Assembly (NCBI GenBank): GCA_021325495.1
Contig: JAJPGZ010000003.1
Coordinates: 124,001 to 188,000, forward strand
DNA length: 64,000 bases
Source: Spartobacteria bacterium
GTDB lineage: Bacteria; Verrucomicrobiota; Verrucomicrobiia; Chthoniobacterales; UBA10450
Direction: 5' to 3'
This document shows positions 1 to 8,506 of this stretch, one piece after another; within the stretch, counting starts at the first letter, position 1; each line of letters begins with the position of its first letter. A program made the translations under genes and the position numbers. The notes under the pieces were generated by a model. The model had not been told where the DNA came from. It made no database searches and saw only the letters and a program-made list of their open reading frames with translations.

Positions 1-13
1 TTAGATTGAATGC

Positions 14-1591
14 GTGAGCAGTTATCAGGTTTTCGCGAGAAAGTACCGGCCGCAGACTTTCGACGATCTCGTCGGACAGAATCACGTCGCGCAAACGTTG
101 AAGAACGCCGTCGCGCAGAATCGTCTCGCGCACGCGTATCTCTTTGTCGGGCCGCGCGGGGTCGGGAAAACTTCGACCGCGCGCATTTTGGCGAAAGCGC
201 TCAACTGCCTCAACAGCGACGGGCCGACGACAACACCGTGCGGCAAATGCGATAATTGCAAAGAAATCGCTGCGGGAAATTCGCTCGACGTCATCGAGAT
301 CGACGGCGCGAGCAACAACAGCGTCGAGGACGTACGCGAACTGCGCGACAACGTGCGTTACGCGCCGGCGAAAGGGCGATTCAAAATCTATCTCATCGAC
401 GAAGTGCACATGCTTTCGTCGGCCGCGTTCAACGCGCTCCTCAAAACGCTCGAAGAGCCGCCGCCACACGTGAAATTTATTTTCGCGACGACCGAGCCGC
501 AAAAAGTTTTGCAGACAATTTTGAGTCGCTGTCAGCGGTTCGACCTCCATCGCATTGCGACAAATCTTATCGCCGATCATCTGCAATTCATCGCGAAGAA
601 GGAGAAGATTAAGTTGGAACCGGCTGCGGCATACTCGATCGCGCGCGGTGCGGAGGGTGGATTGCGTGACGCGGAGTCGATGCTCGATCAGCTCGTTTCT
701 TTCTGCGGCGATTCGATTGGCGAAGCGGACGTGTTGAAAGTTTTTGGATTTACTAGTCAGCAAACGGTTTCGAATTTCACGGACAAAATCCTGCGCGCCC
801 AAACGGCGGAGGCGGTGCAATTGCTGCACGAGCAATGCGAATCGGGCAAAGATATGATGCGGCTGATGGCCGATCTCATTTCGTATTTGCGCGACCTGCT
901 CGTTTACAAAGTGAAACCGGATGCGCTGAATGAAGATGTCGATCTTGAATTACAGAAATCGTTAGCCGTGCAGAGCGAGCTGGTCGAAACCGAGCGTCTG
1001 CTCGAATTAATCGATCAATTCGCCGAAGCCGAGGGGCGAATGAAATGGGCGCCGAACAAGAAACTTCATTTCGAAGTCGCGGTAATTAAAGCAATCCAGA
1101 CGCTGAGCTCGGTGACATTGAACGATGTGATCGCGAAACTCGGCGATTTGCGCGATGGCAAATCTCCTGTGGCGGCAGGCATCCCGCCTGCGACCAAGAA
1201 AAAAGCAGCCGACACGGTTGCCACTACAATTGCGGAGCAGCCTGCAAATGCAGATGTCGATCCTGCGAAAACGTGGGAGCGAGTGCTCGCAAAAATTCCG
1301 GCGCGCGGATTTTTGCGCACACTGGTCGATTCATTGGGCGTGGTCGGAGTAGACGGAAGAAATTTTACGCTCGGCTATCCGCCCGATGAGAAATCGTCGA
1401 TTGAAACTTTGGCCACGAGCGCAAATAAAAAACAGCTCGAGAGTTTGTTGAAAGAAGTGAGCGGACGCGATTGGACCATGAAATTGATCGCGAAAGACGG
1501 AGTGGCAAAGCCGAGAAAGTCGGACAATTACAAAGACGACCCAATCATTAAGGAAGCATTGGAAATGTTTAAGGGAGAAATCAAAGCCTAA
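14..1591 (+). CDS. dnaX: DNA polymerase III subunit gamma/tau
   Basis: Clamp-loader ATPase of the replicative polymerase. The 525-residue product has the Walker A motif GPRGVGKTS near residue 46, a zinc module with cysteines near 65, 76, 79 and 82, the DEVH Walker B near 129, and the SRC arginine-finger motif near 171. The start is a GTG; the protein begins SSYQVFARKYRPQTF, as is usual for DnaX. Residues around 385-395 (VAAGIPPATKK) come from a GC-rich hairpin repeat lying inside the gene, in the variable linker before the tau tail. The stop codon lies in a GCCTAACGA word. ybaB follows after 5 bases, the classic dnaX-ybaB order. Confidence 0.97.
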   Translation: MSSYQVFARKYRPQTFDDLVGQNHVAQTLKNAVAQNRLAHAYLFVGPRGVGKTSTARILAKALNCLNSDGPTTTPCGKCDNCKEIAAGNSLDVIEIDGASNNSVEDVRELRDNVRYAPAKGRFKIYLIDEVHMLSSAAFNALLKTLEEPPPHVKFIFATTEPQKVLQTILSRCQRFDLHRIATNLIADHLQFIAKKEKIKLEPAAAYSIARGAEGGLRDAESMLDQLVSFCGDSIGEADVLKVFGFTSQQTVSNFTDKILRAQTAEAVQLLHEQCESGKDMMRLMADLISYLRDLLVYKVKPDALNEDVDLELQKSLAVQSELVETERLLELIDQFAEAEGRMKWAPNKKLHFEVAVIKAIQTLSSVTLNDVIAKLGDLRDGKSPVAAGIPPATKKKAADTVATTIAEQPANADVDPAKTWERVLAKIPARGFLRTLVDSLGVVGVDGRNFTLGYPPDEKSSIETLATSANKKQLESLLKEVSGRDWTMKLIAKDGVAKPRKSDNYKDDPIIKEALEMFKGEIKA

Positions 1592-1596
1592 CGACC

Positions 1597-1908
1597 ATGA
1601 ATTTGCAGAAGTTGATGAAGCAAGCGCAGAAGATGCAGGAGCAAATGGCGAAGACGCAAGCCGAGCTAGAGGAGAAAACGGTCGAAGTGCAGGCCGGCGG
1701 CGGGAAAGTGAAAGTGGTCGCGAATGGCGCCGGTGACGTGCTTTCAATCAAGATCGACAAGGACATTGTCGACCCTAACGACGTGGAATTTTTGGAGGAA
1801 GTGGTGTTGAGCGGCGTGAAGGGCGCGATCGAGCAAGGCAAAGCGCTCGCCCAATCGGAAATGTCGAAGCTTACGGGCGGACTCGGTGTGCCCGGACTTG
1901 GGATGTAA
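1597..1908 (+). CDS. ybaB: YbaB/EbfC family nucleoid-associated protein
   Basis: A 103-residue DNA-binding protein of the YbaB/EbfC family. It begins MNLQKLMKQAQKMQEQMAKTQ, the family's N-terminal helix, and ends in a glycine- and methionine-rich tail (GGLGVPGLGM). It follows dnaX after 5 bases and is surely co-transcribed with it; recR, often third in this operon, is absent here. One copy of each scattered word (AAGATCGACA at 1750 and CCTAACGA at 1774) lies in the gene and encodes KIDKDIVDPND. The last 38 bases overlap the end of the converging downstream gene. Confidence 0.93.
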   Translation: MNLQKLMKQAQKMQEQMAKTQAELEEKTVEVQAGGGKVKVVANGAGDVLSIKIDKDIVDPNDVEFLEEVVLSGVKGAIEQGKALAQSEMSKLTGGLGVPGLGM

Positions 1909-3106
1909 TTGTTGTCGCGAGGAAACGGATCGCGGCGATAACGAACACGAGCACAGCAAGATTACGAAACCAGTTGATAAACGTCGGCCAATACGGGTGG
2001 CCGATGAAATCCCAGTGGCCTAACAACCACGGATTGCCGCAGAGATAAGCGTAAAGCGAGTAAACGTAAACACTCGTGAGTAGAACAGCCGGCGCTGCGA
2101 ACCAACTGGGCAGCAGAAACCAAAACGGCAGCGACCAGGCGAAGTATTGAAACGACCAACCGTCGCTGAACGCGTAAACGATGACGTAGCAAATGCCGAT
2201 GGTCGCGCCGAGCTCGATGGAAGATCGACAATGGCGACGTAACCACGCGACGAAGATCGCGAGCGCGAACGCAATTTGCCAACTGTGTTCGAGAAACCAA
2301 AGAATCGGCGCGTGCGTCGCGGCCGGCCATTTGTCGGGCGACGCGATGATCGAGAAGAGCAAAACGCGCGGTCCCCATGTCGGCACGCCCGCGGTGGTGT
2401 GAAGATTTTGCGCGCGATAACCGAATACGTTTTGCCAAACAACCGCTGCGTCTTGAAAAAGTGCCGGCAAATACGTCAGCACTCCGATAAGCAAAACAGA
2501 CATGACGAAGACGAAACGTTGTCGCCATTTGGGAATCGCGAACGTCAGCGCCGGAATCGCCACGATGCCCGGCAATTTAATCCACAAACTGATGCCGATC
2601 GCCATCGCAGCCACGACGATGCGATCTCGGGACAACAGCACGACCGCGAGCCACAGAAAAAACGCGATGGCCGAATCGGTGTTGCCGTGATACGCCGAGA
2701 AAATGAGCGAAAGCGGATTGATCCAGTAACACGCGGCGAGAAGAAATCGGGATGCGTTTTGGCCTAACAACGTCAATAAAAGCAACGCGCTCGCGGTGTC
2801 GAGCAAAGCAAAAGGCGCGCGCAGAAAAATCCGAAACGGGAGGCCGGTCGCATCGGCTAAGCGCACAAACAACGCTTCGACTTCGCTGATGAAGGGCGGA
2901 TGATTGGCCGTTAGATCGACATGGTACTGCCCGACGACGCCATGGGCGACGACATCGCGCGCGTGACGCTCCCAAATTTCGACGTCCTGCGTTCCCTGCG
3001 TGAAGACGACGAGATAAAATCGCAGCGCGGCGCCGAGAGCGGCTGCGAACCAAAACCAAACGGGGGCGCCCTTAAATAGCGTGCGCAGTTCGCTGGTGGC
3101 GTTCAT
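1871..3106 (-). CDS. multi-pass membrane protein, GT-C glycosyltransferase-like
   Basis: About 411 residues with roughly ten hydrophobic helices. An acidic pair in the first loop (GTQDVEIWERHA) and the later NPLSLIFSAYHGNTDS segment resemble polyprenol-phosphate-dependent mannosyl- or glucosyltransferases of the GT-C fold. I infer transfer of a sugar on the periplasmic face of the inner membrane; the substrate is unknown. I chose the ATG at 3106 (MNATSELRTLF), which overlaps the end of the upstream PHP gene by 35 bases; an in-frame ATG at 3127 is possible. The C-terminus overlaps ybaB tail to tail. Confidence 0.75.
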   Translation of the reverse strand: MNATSELRTLFKGAPVWFWFAAALGAALRFYLVVFTQGTQDVEIWERHARDVVAHGVVGQYHVDLTANHPPFISEVEALFVRLADATGLPFRIFLRAPFALLDTASALLLLTLLGQNASRFLLAACYWINPLSLIFSAYHGNTDSAIAFFLWLAVVLLSRDRIVVAAMAIGISLWIKLPGIVAIPALTFAIPKWRQRFVFVMSVLLIGVLTYLPALFQDAAVVWQNVFGYRAQNLHTTAGVPTWGPRVLLFSIIASPDKWPAATHAPILWFLEHSWQIAFALAIFVAWLRRHCRSSIELGATIGICYVIVYAFSDGWSFQYFAWSLPFWFLLPSWFAAPAVLLTSVYVYSLYAYLCGNPWLLGHWDFIGHPYWPTFINWFRNLAVLVFVIAAIRFLATTITSQVRAHRVRP

Positions 3107-3860
3107 AAACGCAAACTTCGCACACACCTAAGATCGACATCTTCTCTTCGAGCCGGTCGAACTTATCGCCGAGCTGCGCGTGCGAGTGCGCGTCGGACGC
3201 GGTCGTGAACGGAATCCCCTTCTCCAGCGCGAGCCTAACGAGATCATCGGCTGGATAATTTTCGTCCACCGGTTTGCGCCAGCCCGCGGTGGAAAGCTCG
3301 AGCGCGAGATTGCGCGAACGAATGAAATCGAACGTTTCGTTTATGATCGACCGCACATCGCCGCACGGGCGATGTCCGTGAATCTTCACAAGATCGACAT
3401 GTGCTAGGCAATCGACCAGGCCGGTCGAGGCAATCTCGCGCACGCGCCGAAAATAATCTTCGTAGATCTCGTCGATGCCGCGTCCGACAAATTGTCCGGC
3501 GCCGTCGGGAATGGTGTCAAACATTTGCGCCGGATCATCGAGGTAGTGAATCGAGCCGAGAACAAAATCGAGTTTGTCCCAATTGTTCTCAATCCATTTG
3601 CGTCCGGCCGCGGAAGTTTCCGGATCGTTATCGAGCTCAATCCCGGCGCGAATTTTCACGTCCGGATTTTTTTCGCGCAGCGTTTCGATTTCATCGAAAT
3701 CGACGCCGGCGTGAAAGCGATCGTGATCGGTAAAAGCGATGTCGCGCAATCCGCGCGCACGCGCACTGTCGATCCACGGTTGCAAAAGTTCCTGCGTGTA
3801 GCGCGTCGTGCGGTGACCCTGCGGATGCGTGTGGTAGTCGCTGAACAGGCGCGCGCTCAC
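3072..3860 (-). CDS. PHP-domain phosphoesterase, histidinol-phosphatase-like
   Basis: A 262-residue metal-dependent phosphoesterase. PHP motifs are clear: DYHTHPQGH at the N-terminus, FTDHDRF near residue 43, the glutamate in RAGIEL, LGSIHYLD, AHVDLVKIHG and the terminal TASDAHSHAQLG. This arrangement is that of HisK-type histidinol phosphatases, but no other his gene is near, so another small phosphoester is possible. The downstream gene begins within this one and the upstream gene overlaps it by 4 bases, suggesting one leftward transcript. Two AAGATCGACA copies (3130 and 3390) encode KMSILG and AHVDLVK. Confidence 0.87.
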   Translation of the reverse strand: MSARLFSDYHTHPQGHRTTRYTQELLQPWIDSARARGLRDIAFTDHDRFHAGVDFDEIETLREKNPDVKIRAGIELDNDPETSAAGRKWIENNWDKLDFVLGSIHYLDDPAQMFDTIPDGAGQFVGRGIDEIYEDYFRRVREIASTGLVDCLAHVDLVKIHGHRPCGDVRSIINETFDFIRSRNLALELSTAGWRKPVDENYPADDLVRLALEKGIPFTTASDAHSHAQLGDKFDRLEEKMSILGVCEVCVYERHQRTAHAI

Positions 3861-4477
3861 GGCGCAGTCAGAAATTTTTGCCGGATACGCAGCTCGGGAT
3901 ATTTCGGAAAGAAAACCTCGACGATGTAAACCTTGTCCGGCGTGAGCTCGCGCGTGGAAATCTTTTCGTTGTACTCGACGTGTTCCTGGGGATTAATCAG
4001 CAGCGTGCTCGGTTTGTCTTTGAAGACGCGGTTCTCGGACCATTTCGTGAGCACGACTTCGGCCGAGTTCATCAAATAAATCTCGATGCGCTGGTCGTTA
4101 GGGAAATCGAGGTTAACCGCTTTTTTGCCTTTGTTCGTGACCGTGGCTTTGACGTTGAGCTGACGGACTTCGGAAAGCTTCAAGGGCTGCGGCGCGATTT
4201 CGAGATTGAGGACGAGACCGCGCAGACGCGGATTGCGAAAGTCCTGCGGCGCCGGCTCATTGCCGCCGAAGGGATGCAGCATGCGACCGAACCAACCGCG
4301 TTTTGCCGGCATCGATTCGCGCGAAGTTTCCGGCGAAGCCGAGTCGGCCGGCGATCCGCTGATCGCGGTATCGGACGATGTCGATCTTGCATCGGCCGCG
4401 GCGGTCGGCGTTTCGTCCTGCGCGAACGCGCCGGCGCATGTGAGCGCGACCAACGCAGCGGTGAGACGGCATTTCAT
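3857..4477 (-). CDS. secreted BsuPI-like domain protein
   Basis: About 206 residues. A signal peptide (MKCRLTAALVALTCAGAFAQ) is followed by a low-complexity Ser/Asp/Ala linker and then a domain of about 110 residues resembling the intracellular proteinase inhibitor BsuPI fold (LVLNLEIAPQPLKLSEV, TNKGKKAVNLDFPNDQRIEIYL, KVYIVEVFFP). Its role is unknown; in other bacteria such domains are small immunoglobulin-like folds. The ATG at 4477 fits the signal peptide better than the one at 4486. It overlaps the downstream PHP gene by 4 bases. A TGTCGATCTT copy at 4379 encodes ARSTSSD in the linker just after the signal peptide. Confidence 0.72.
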   Translation of the reverse strand: MKCRLTAALVALTCAGAFAQDETPTAAADARSTSSDTAISGSPADSASPETSRESMPAKRGWFGRMLHPFGGNEPAPQDFRNPRLRGLVLNLEIAPQPLKLSEVRQLNVKATVTNKGKKAVNLDFPNDQRIEIYLMNSAEVVLTKWSENRVFKDKPSTLLINPQEHVEYNEKISTRELTPDKVYIVEVFFPKYPELRIRQKFLTAP

Positions 4478-4550
4478 GAGGAACACGCTAAAGTAGCCCG
4501 GAAGTTTTCGGGGTTGCTAAAAATCCTGTCAAACGCTTTATCAAAGCGCA

Positions 4551-5018
4551 ATGCGACGGATGCTGGTCATAGCGGGCGCGCTCGCCTGCGTTTGTGGGGC
4601 GGCGTCGGCCAAACCGCGCCATTGCATTTTCCGCGTGCATGCAGAGGCGAACTCGCGCGACAGCGATGTTTTCGCAAGCGCGGTGCACGCGAAACTTTCC
4701 GGCAAAGACGTCGCGATCGAAAAAATTCCGCGCATTTCCGAGCAGGACGTGGTCGCCTTCATGCCGTATCCGCGCGGCAATGGCGATTTCGGCGCGCTCC
4801 TGCAGTTGGACGAGCACGGGCGATTGACGCTGGACGCGCTCAGTCTCGAACGCCGCGGCGGTTTCGTTTTCGTCTTTATCAATGGGCGGGCGATCAGCGA
4901 AATGGAAATCGACAAGCGCATCACGGACGGAAAAATTTACCTCGCTTCCGGCCTAACGAACGCCGACATCGAGCTCATGAAAAAGGATTGGAAGCTCATT
5001 GGCAAAAAGAAGCGATAG
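4551..5018 (+). CDS. secreted hypothetical protein
   Basis: 155 residues with a clear signal peptide (MRRMLVIAGALACVCGAASA). The mature part begins KPRHCIFRVHAEAN and is charged, with no motif I can assign. It is divergent from the BsuPI-like gene, so the 70 bases between them should hold both promoters. The long palindromic repeat starts 22 bases after its stop codon. A GCCTAACGA word at 4951 encodes GLTN. I do not recognise the family. Confidence 0.65.
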   Translation: MRRMLVIAGALACVCGAASAKPRHCIFRVHAEANSRDSDVFASAVHAKLSGKDVAIEKIPRISEQDVVAFMPYPRGNGDFGALLQLDEHGRLTLDALSLERRGGFVFVFINGRAISEMEIDKRITDGKIYLASGLTNADIELMKKDWKLIGKKKR

Positions 5019-5040
5019 CGCAATGCGTGCGTTTCTGTTT

Positions 5041-5172
5041 CTGGGGAGCACAGGCCGCTGGCCTGTGGTTCGCGGCGGCTCGCCGCGAATCTGTTTTTCT
5101 AACAAATCGCGCATGAGCAATTGCATTCGGCGAGCCGCCGAATGCCACAGGCCAGCGGCCTGTGCTCCCCAG
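5041..5172. repeat. long palindromic repeat, family R1, copy 1
   Basis: Two arms of about 45 bases in inverted orientation around a unique centre of about 40 bases. The outer ends are CTGGGGAGCACAGGCC and GGCCTGTGCTCCCCAG. Each arm holds two small palindromes, ACAGGCCGCTGGCCTGT and a GCGGCGGCTCGCCGC type. Copies 2 and 3 are at 6240-6369 and 50480-50613. The structure resembles paired REP elements. This copy reaches to within a few codons of the signal peptide of the M23 peptidase gene. Confidence 0.9.
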
Positions 5173-6222
5173 ATCCGCGGACGCCGCGCGGTTTGGTTTA
5201 CGATTGCGTGTGCGCTTGCGGCGGGTTCGAACTTCGCCTTCTCGCAGGACGTACATGTCGATCTTGCATTACCCACTGCGAACAACGCGCTCTTTCGCGA
5301 CGGCGGCGGCCCCGATTTTTACCAATACATCGAGCGCGATTATCAGGGCGAAAAATCAACGCCGTGGGAAGGCGGCCGTTACGGTTTCGTGCGCGACCCG
5401 AAGGAAGCCGGCGGCGGAATTGTTTACACGCGTTTTCACGAAGGCATCGACATTAAACCGCTTGAGCGCGACGCGAACGGCGAGCCCCTCGATGAAATTC
5501 ACGCCATCGCGGACGGCAAAGTCGTGCACGTGAATCCGGTCGCGAGTTATTCAAACTACGGCCGCTATGTCGTGATCGAGCACCGCTTCGACGGGTGCAA
5601 TTACTACAGCCTTTACGGCCACCTCAGCGCGATCGCGGCGAAAGTGGGCCAACGCGTGGTGAAGGGCGAGAAGATCGCGGTCATGGGTTGGACTGGAGTC
5701 GGCATCAATCGCGAGCGCGCGCATGTGCATCTGGAGCTGAACCTGTTGCTTAGCCACAAATTCGAATCGTGGCACGACGCCGTTCATCCGAACGATCCGA
5801 ACCACAACGGCATTTACAATGGAATCAATCTCTGCGGCCTCGACATCGCGCGACTTTATCTCGCGCTCCGGAATAACCCTGGCCTAACGATTCCCGAATT
5901 CATGCGCGATGAAGAAGCGTTCTATAAAGTCGCGCTCGCCCGCAGCGGACATTTCGAATTGCCGAAAAATTATCCGTGGATGATCACGCGCACACCCGAT
6001 GCGCAAACGCATTCGTGGGAAGTTTCATTCACGCGCTCGGGTTTGCCGTTGCAAATCCAAGCGAGCGCGAGACAAGTGCGCGGGCCGGAATTGACGTGGG
6101 TCAAAAAAACTTCGGCGAACGCTTCCGATTTAACGATCAACCGAGTGACCGGTCGCGGCGGCCGCGGACAACTTACGCTCGAAGGCGTGACCGCGATGCG
6201 ATTGCTGACGTGGCCGGACTAA
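5113..6222 (+). CDS. secreted M23 (LytM-type) metallopeptidase
   Basis: A zinc peptidase expected to cut cell-wall peptides in the periplasm. Zinc-ligand motifs are visible: FHEGIDIKP (HxxxD) and RAHVHLEL (HxH), with YVVIEHRF and YYSLYGHLSAI between them as in LytM. A hydrophobic signal peptide (VWFTIACALAAGSNFAFS) precedes the mature protein, but no ATG, GTG or TTG lies between repeat R1 and that peptide. The only nearby in-frame start is the ATG at 5113 inside R1, so the N-terminus would be repeat-derived. TGTCGATCTT at 5256 encodes HVDLAL just after the signal peptide. A C-terminal extension of about 120 residues follows the peptidase domain. Confidence 0.82.
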   Translation: MSNCIRRAAECHRPAACAPQIRGRRAVWFTIACALAAGSNFAFSQDVHVDLALPTANNALFRDGGGPDFYQYIERDYQGEKSTPWEGGRYGFVRDPKEAGGGIVYTRFHEGIDIKPLERDANGEPLDEIHAIADGKVVHVNPVASYSNYGRYVVIEHRFDGCNYYSLYGHLSAIAAKVGQRVVKGEKIAVMGWTGVGINRERAHVHLELNLLLSHKFESWHDAVHPNDPNHNGIYNGINLCGLDIARLYLALRNNPGLTIPEFMRDEEAFYKVALARSGHFELPKNYPWMITRTPDAQTHSWEVSFTRSGLPLQIQASARQVRGPELTWVKKTSANASDLTINRVTGRGGRGQLTLEGVTAMRLLTWPD

Positions 6223-6239
6223 TAGTCGCGCGCTTTTTT

Positions 6240-6369
6240 CTGGGGAGCACAGGCCGCTGGCCTGTGGCATTCGGCGGCCCGCCGAATGCAGCCGTCACGC
6301 GAAGTCCGTAATTGGGTAAAATCGCGGCGAGCCGCCGCGAACCACAGGCCAGCGGCCTGTGCTCCCCAA
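6240..6369. repeat. long palindromic repeat, family R1, copy 2
   Basis: Same design as copy 1: CTGGGGAGCACAGGCCGCTG at the left and its inverse at the right, around a different centre. It fills the gap between two converging genes (M23 peptidase and mog), where it could act as a bidirectional terminator. With its flanks it accounts for 6223-6396. Confidence 0.9.
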
Positions 6370-6396
6370 CATTGCGTTGCGCGACGCGTCACCTAC

Positions 6397-6879
6397 CTAA
6401 CAAGACGTCGGCTTCTTCTGCGCGTTCGCGACCCCGTGCGGGATCGCACCGATCACAAAACCGAGACACTCGATCGCGCCGCTCGGTTTTCCCGGAAGCG
6501 CGATGACTAATGAAAGATCGACAACTGCCGCCATGTTCCGCGAAATAATCGCGTTCGGCGTGATCGCCATCGATTGCGCGCGCATCACTTCACCGAATCC
6601 CGGCAATTCCACCCGCATGATTTCGCGAATGGCTTCCGGCGTCACATCGCGTTCCGAGATGCCCGTTCCGCCAGTCGTTAGGATCAATCCGCAGCCTTGC
6701 TGGGAAAATGAGCGAATCGTTTCCTGAATTCGCGCGCGATCGTCCGGCACGAGCGCTTCGCTCAATACCTGCCATCCTTTTTCCTCAGCGAATTTCTTCA
6801 GCGCTGGTCCGCCAAGATCGACATATTCTCCTGCACTCGCGCGGTCGGAGACCGTGATGATGCCGCAAACGATTTGCAT
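6397..6879 (-). CDS. mog: molybdopterin adenylyltransferase (MogA/MoaB family)
   Basis: 160 residues. Adenylates molybdopterin before molybdenum insertion. It begins GIITVSDRASAGEYVDLGGPA, carries the nucleotide-binding LILTTGGTGISERDVTPEA and ends with the LPGKPSGAIECLGFV loop, all typical of the family. It lies 1 base after moaC in a mog-moaC-moaA group on the minus strand. AAGATCGACA copies at 6514 and 6814 encode VVDLSLV and YVDLGG. The stop codon is TAG within the TTGTTAGG word at 6397. Confidence 0.93.
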   Translation of the reverse strand: MQIVCGIITVSDRASAGEYVDLGGPALKKFAEEKGWQVLSEALVPDDRARIQETIRSFSQQGCGLILTTGGTGISERDVTPEAIREIMRVELPGFGEVMRAQSMAITPNAIISRNMAAVVDLSLVIALPGKPSGAIECLGFVIGAIPHGVANAQKKPTSC

Positions 6880-7329
6880 TTATTCTTTGCGCTTCTCCAC
6901 CAGATGAATTTCCGAAATGCGCATCTCCTTATCGACCGCTTTGCACATATCGTAAATCGTGAGCAGCGCGACCGCGACGCCGGTGAGTGCTTCCATTTCG
7001 ACACCGGTCTGCGCAACTGTTTTGGCCGCGCACGAAACTTCCGCGCCATCTTCCGAAAGGACGATGTCGATCTTGCAATCGCTTAACGGAATGGTGTGAC
7101 AAAGCGGAATGAGATGCGGCGTTTGTTTCGCCGCTTGAATTCCGGCGATGCGCGCGGTCGCAAGCACATCGCCCTTCGCAATTTCATTCTTCCGCACAAG
7201 ATCGACAGTTTCCTTTCGCAACGCAATTTTTCCCGATGCGACGGCTGTGCGCGCGCTTTGCGGCTTGGCTGAAACATCAACCATTTGCGCGCGACCATCG
7301 CCGCCGACGTGAGTGAGGCGCTTGTTCAT
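6880..7329 (-). CDS. moaC: cyclic pyranopterin monophosphate synthase
   Basis: 149 residues, full length. Works with MoaA to turn GTP into cyclic pyranopterin monophosphate. Signatures are THVGGDGRAQMVDVSAKP at the N-terminus, LIPLCHTIPLSDCKID in the middle, VEMEALTGVAVALLTIYDM and the catalytic KAVDKEM near the end. It is directly joined to mog (1 base). Two copies of the scattered 10-mer (7065 and 7198) encode CKIDIV and TVDLVR. Confidence 0.96.
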   Translation of the reverse strand: MNKRLTHVGGDGRAQMVDVSAKPQSARTAVASGKIALRKETVDLVRKNEIAKGDVLATARIAGIQAAKQTPHLIPLCHTIPLSDCKIDIVLSEDGAEVSCAAKTVAQTGVEMEALTGVAVALLTIYDMCKAVDKEMRISEIHLVEKRKE

Positions 7330-7337
7330 CCCATAAC

Positions 7338-7432
7338 TGTCATTCTGAGCGACGCGAAGAATCTCTGATCATTTCGGACGTGGCGATTGGCCAGAAAATA
7401 GACAGAGATGTTTCGCTGCGCTCAACATGACA
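7338..7432. repeat. TCATTCYGAGC dispersed repeat, family R2, copy 1
   Basis: Begins TGTCATTCTGAGCGACGCGAAGAATCTCT and ends with a degenerate inverse, AGAGATGTTTCGCTGCGCTC then AACATGACA. It lies between moaC and moaA, which splits the molybdopterin group. Related copies are at 18512, 40227 and 60523. Similar repeats are widespread in bacterial intergenic regions. Confidence 0.8.
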
Positions 7433-8413
7433 TTAACCCCCGATCGCGATCATGCGCCGGTTCGGCTGATAATTGTCGCGGAAATCGTGTTGCAAGGGTT
7501 TGCGATCGACGACGTCGAGGAAGAATTGCCGCAGCTCATCATCGCTCGCGCCGGCCCGCATCGGCGTCAAGATGTCGAACTCGAGCGCGCTCCCGAGGCA
7601 CGGCCGCAATTTCCCATCGCAAGTGAGCCGGAGTTTGTTGCAGTCCTCGCAAAAGTGCAGGTTCGTTAGGGCGCCGATGAAGCCGATGCGCTGATTGCGA
7701 TTCGGAATTTGATAATAGCTGGCCGGTCCGTTCGTGCGAAATCCGGGCTCGGGAATTAATTCGCCGAATTCTTTTTCGATCGCGCGACGTGCGTGCAAGA
7801 TCGACATGAAGTTTTCGTCGCTCAAAACTTCGGTCGTCGTCACGGGCATGAGCTCGATGAATCGCAACATCAGGCCGCGTTCGCCGGCGAATTCGATCAA
7901 CGCCGCGAATTGGTCTTCGTTGTGGCCGCGCATGAGAACGCAATTCAATTTGATTTGCTCGAAACCGGCGTCGATGGCCGACTGGATTCCGTCGAGAACT
8001 TGCGGGAGAAAATCGCGGCCGGTGATGCGCGCATAGAATTGTCGATCTAACGTGTCGAGGGAGATGTTGACCGAGCGCACGCCGGCTTCGCGCAGATCGC
8101 GCGCGAATTTCGGGAGCAGCGTTGCGTTCGTCGAAAGACCAAGGTCGTGGATGCCGTCGATGTTTGCGACGCCGCGGACAAGATCGACAACGTCGCGTCG
8201 CGTGAGCGGTTCGCCGCCAGTGATGCGAACCTTGGAAACGCCTAACGAGGCCGCAATGCTCACCAGCCGCCACGTTTCCTCGAAGGTGAGCACGCCTTCG
8301 CGCGGGAGCCATTCGTGCAGCTCGCCCGGCATGCAGTAGGCGCAGCGTTCGTTGCAACGATCCGTGATCGACACGCGCAGATACGAAATGCGATGACCAT
8401 GTCGATCTTCCAT
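7433..8413 (-). CDS. moaA: GTP 3',8-cyclase
   Basis: 326 residues. Radical SAM enzyme that cyclises GTP in the first step of molybdopterin synthesis. The radical SAM cluster is C20xxxC24xxC27 in ITDRCNERCAYCMPGE, the SAM-binding glycines are in ITGGEPLTRRD, and the second cluster motif is HFCEDCNKLRLTCDGKLRPC. The protein ends in PNRRMIAIGG, where MoaA proteins carry the essential GG tail. The ATG lies beside a TGTCGATCTT copy (8400), so codons 2-5 (EDRH) come from it. Confidence 0.96.
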   Translation of the reverse strand: MEDRHGHRISYLRVSITDRCNERCAYCMPGELHEWLPREGVLTFEETWRLVSIAASLGVSKVRITGGEPLTRRDVVDLVRGVANIDGIHDLGLSTNATLLPKFARDLREAGVRSVNISLDTLDRQFYARITGRDFLPQVLDGIQSAIDAGFEQIKLNCVLMRGHNEDQFAALIEFAGERGLMLRFIELMPVTTTEVLSDENFMSILHARRAIEKEFGELIPEPGFRTNGPASYYQIPNRNQRIGFIGALTNLHFCEDCNKLRLTCDGKLRPCLGSALEFDILTPMRAGASDDELRQFFLDVVDRKPLQHDFRDNYQPNRRMIAIGG

Positions 8414-8506
8414 AACCTTTGCGCAACGTTACCGAAGCGCACGGGTTCAATCAAGGTGAGGCGCGGCCTGATTGACGGAGTTTTTCATGGAGGTATCGTT
8501 TTGATT

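Noticed and set aside
5041-5172. Palindromic repeats considered as a CRISPR array
   Set aside because: Copies are few, inverted in pairs and far apart, with no regular spacers or cas genes.
5216-5236. tRNA-like GGGTTCGAAC box
   Set aside because: No acceptor or anticodon stems around it; it lies in the signal peptide of the M23 gene.
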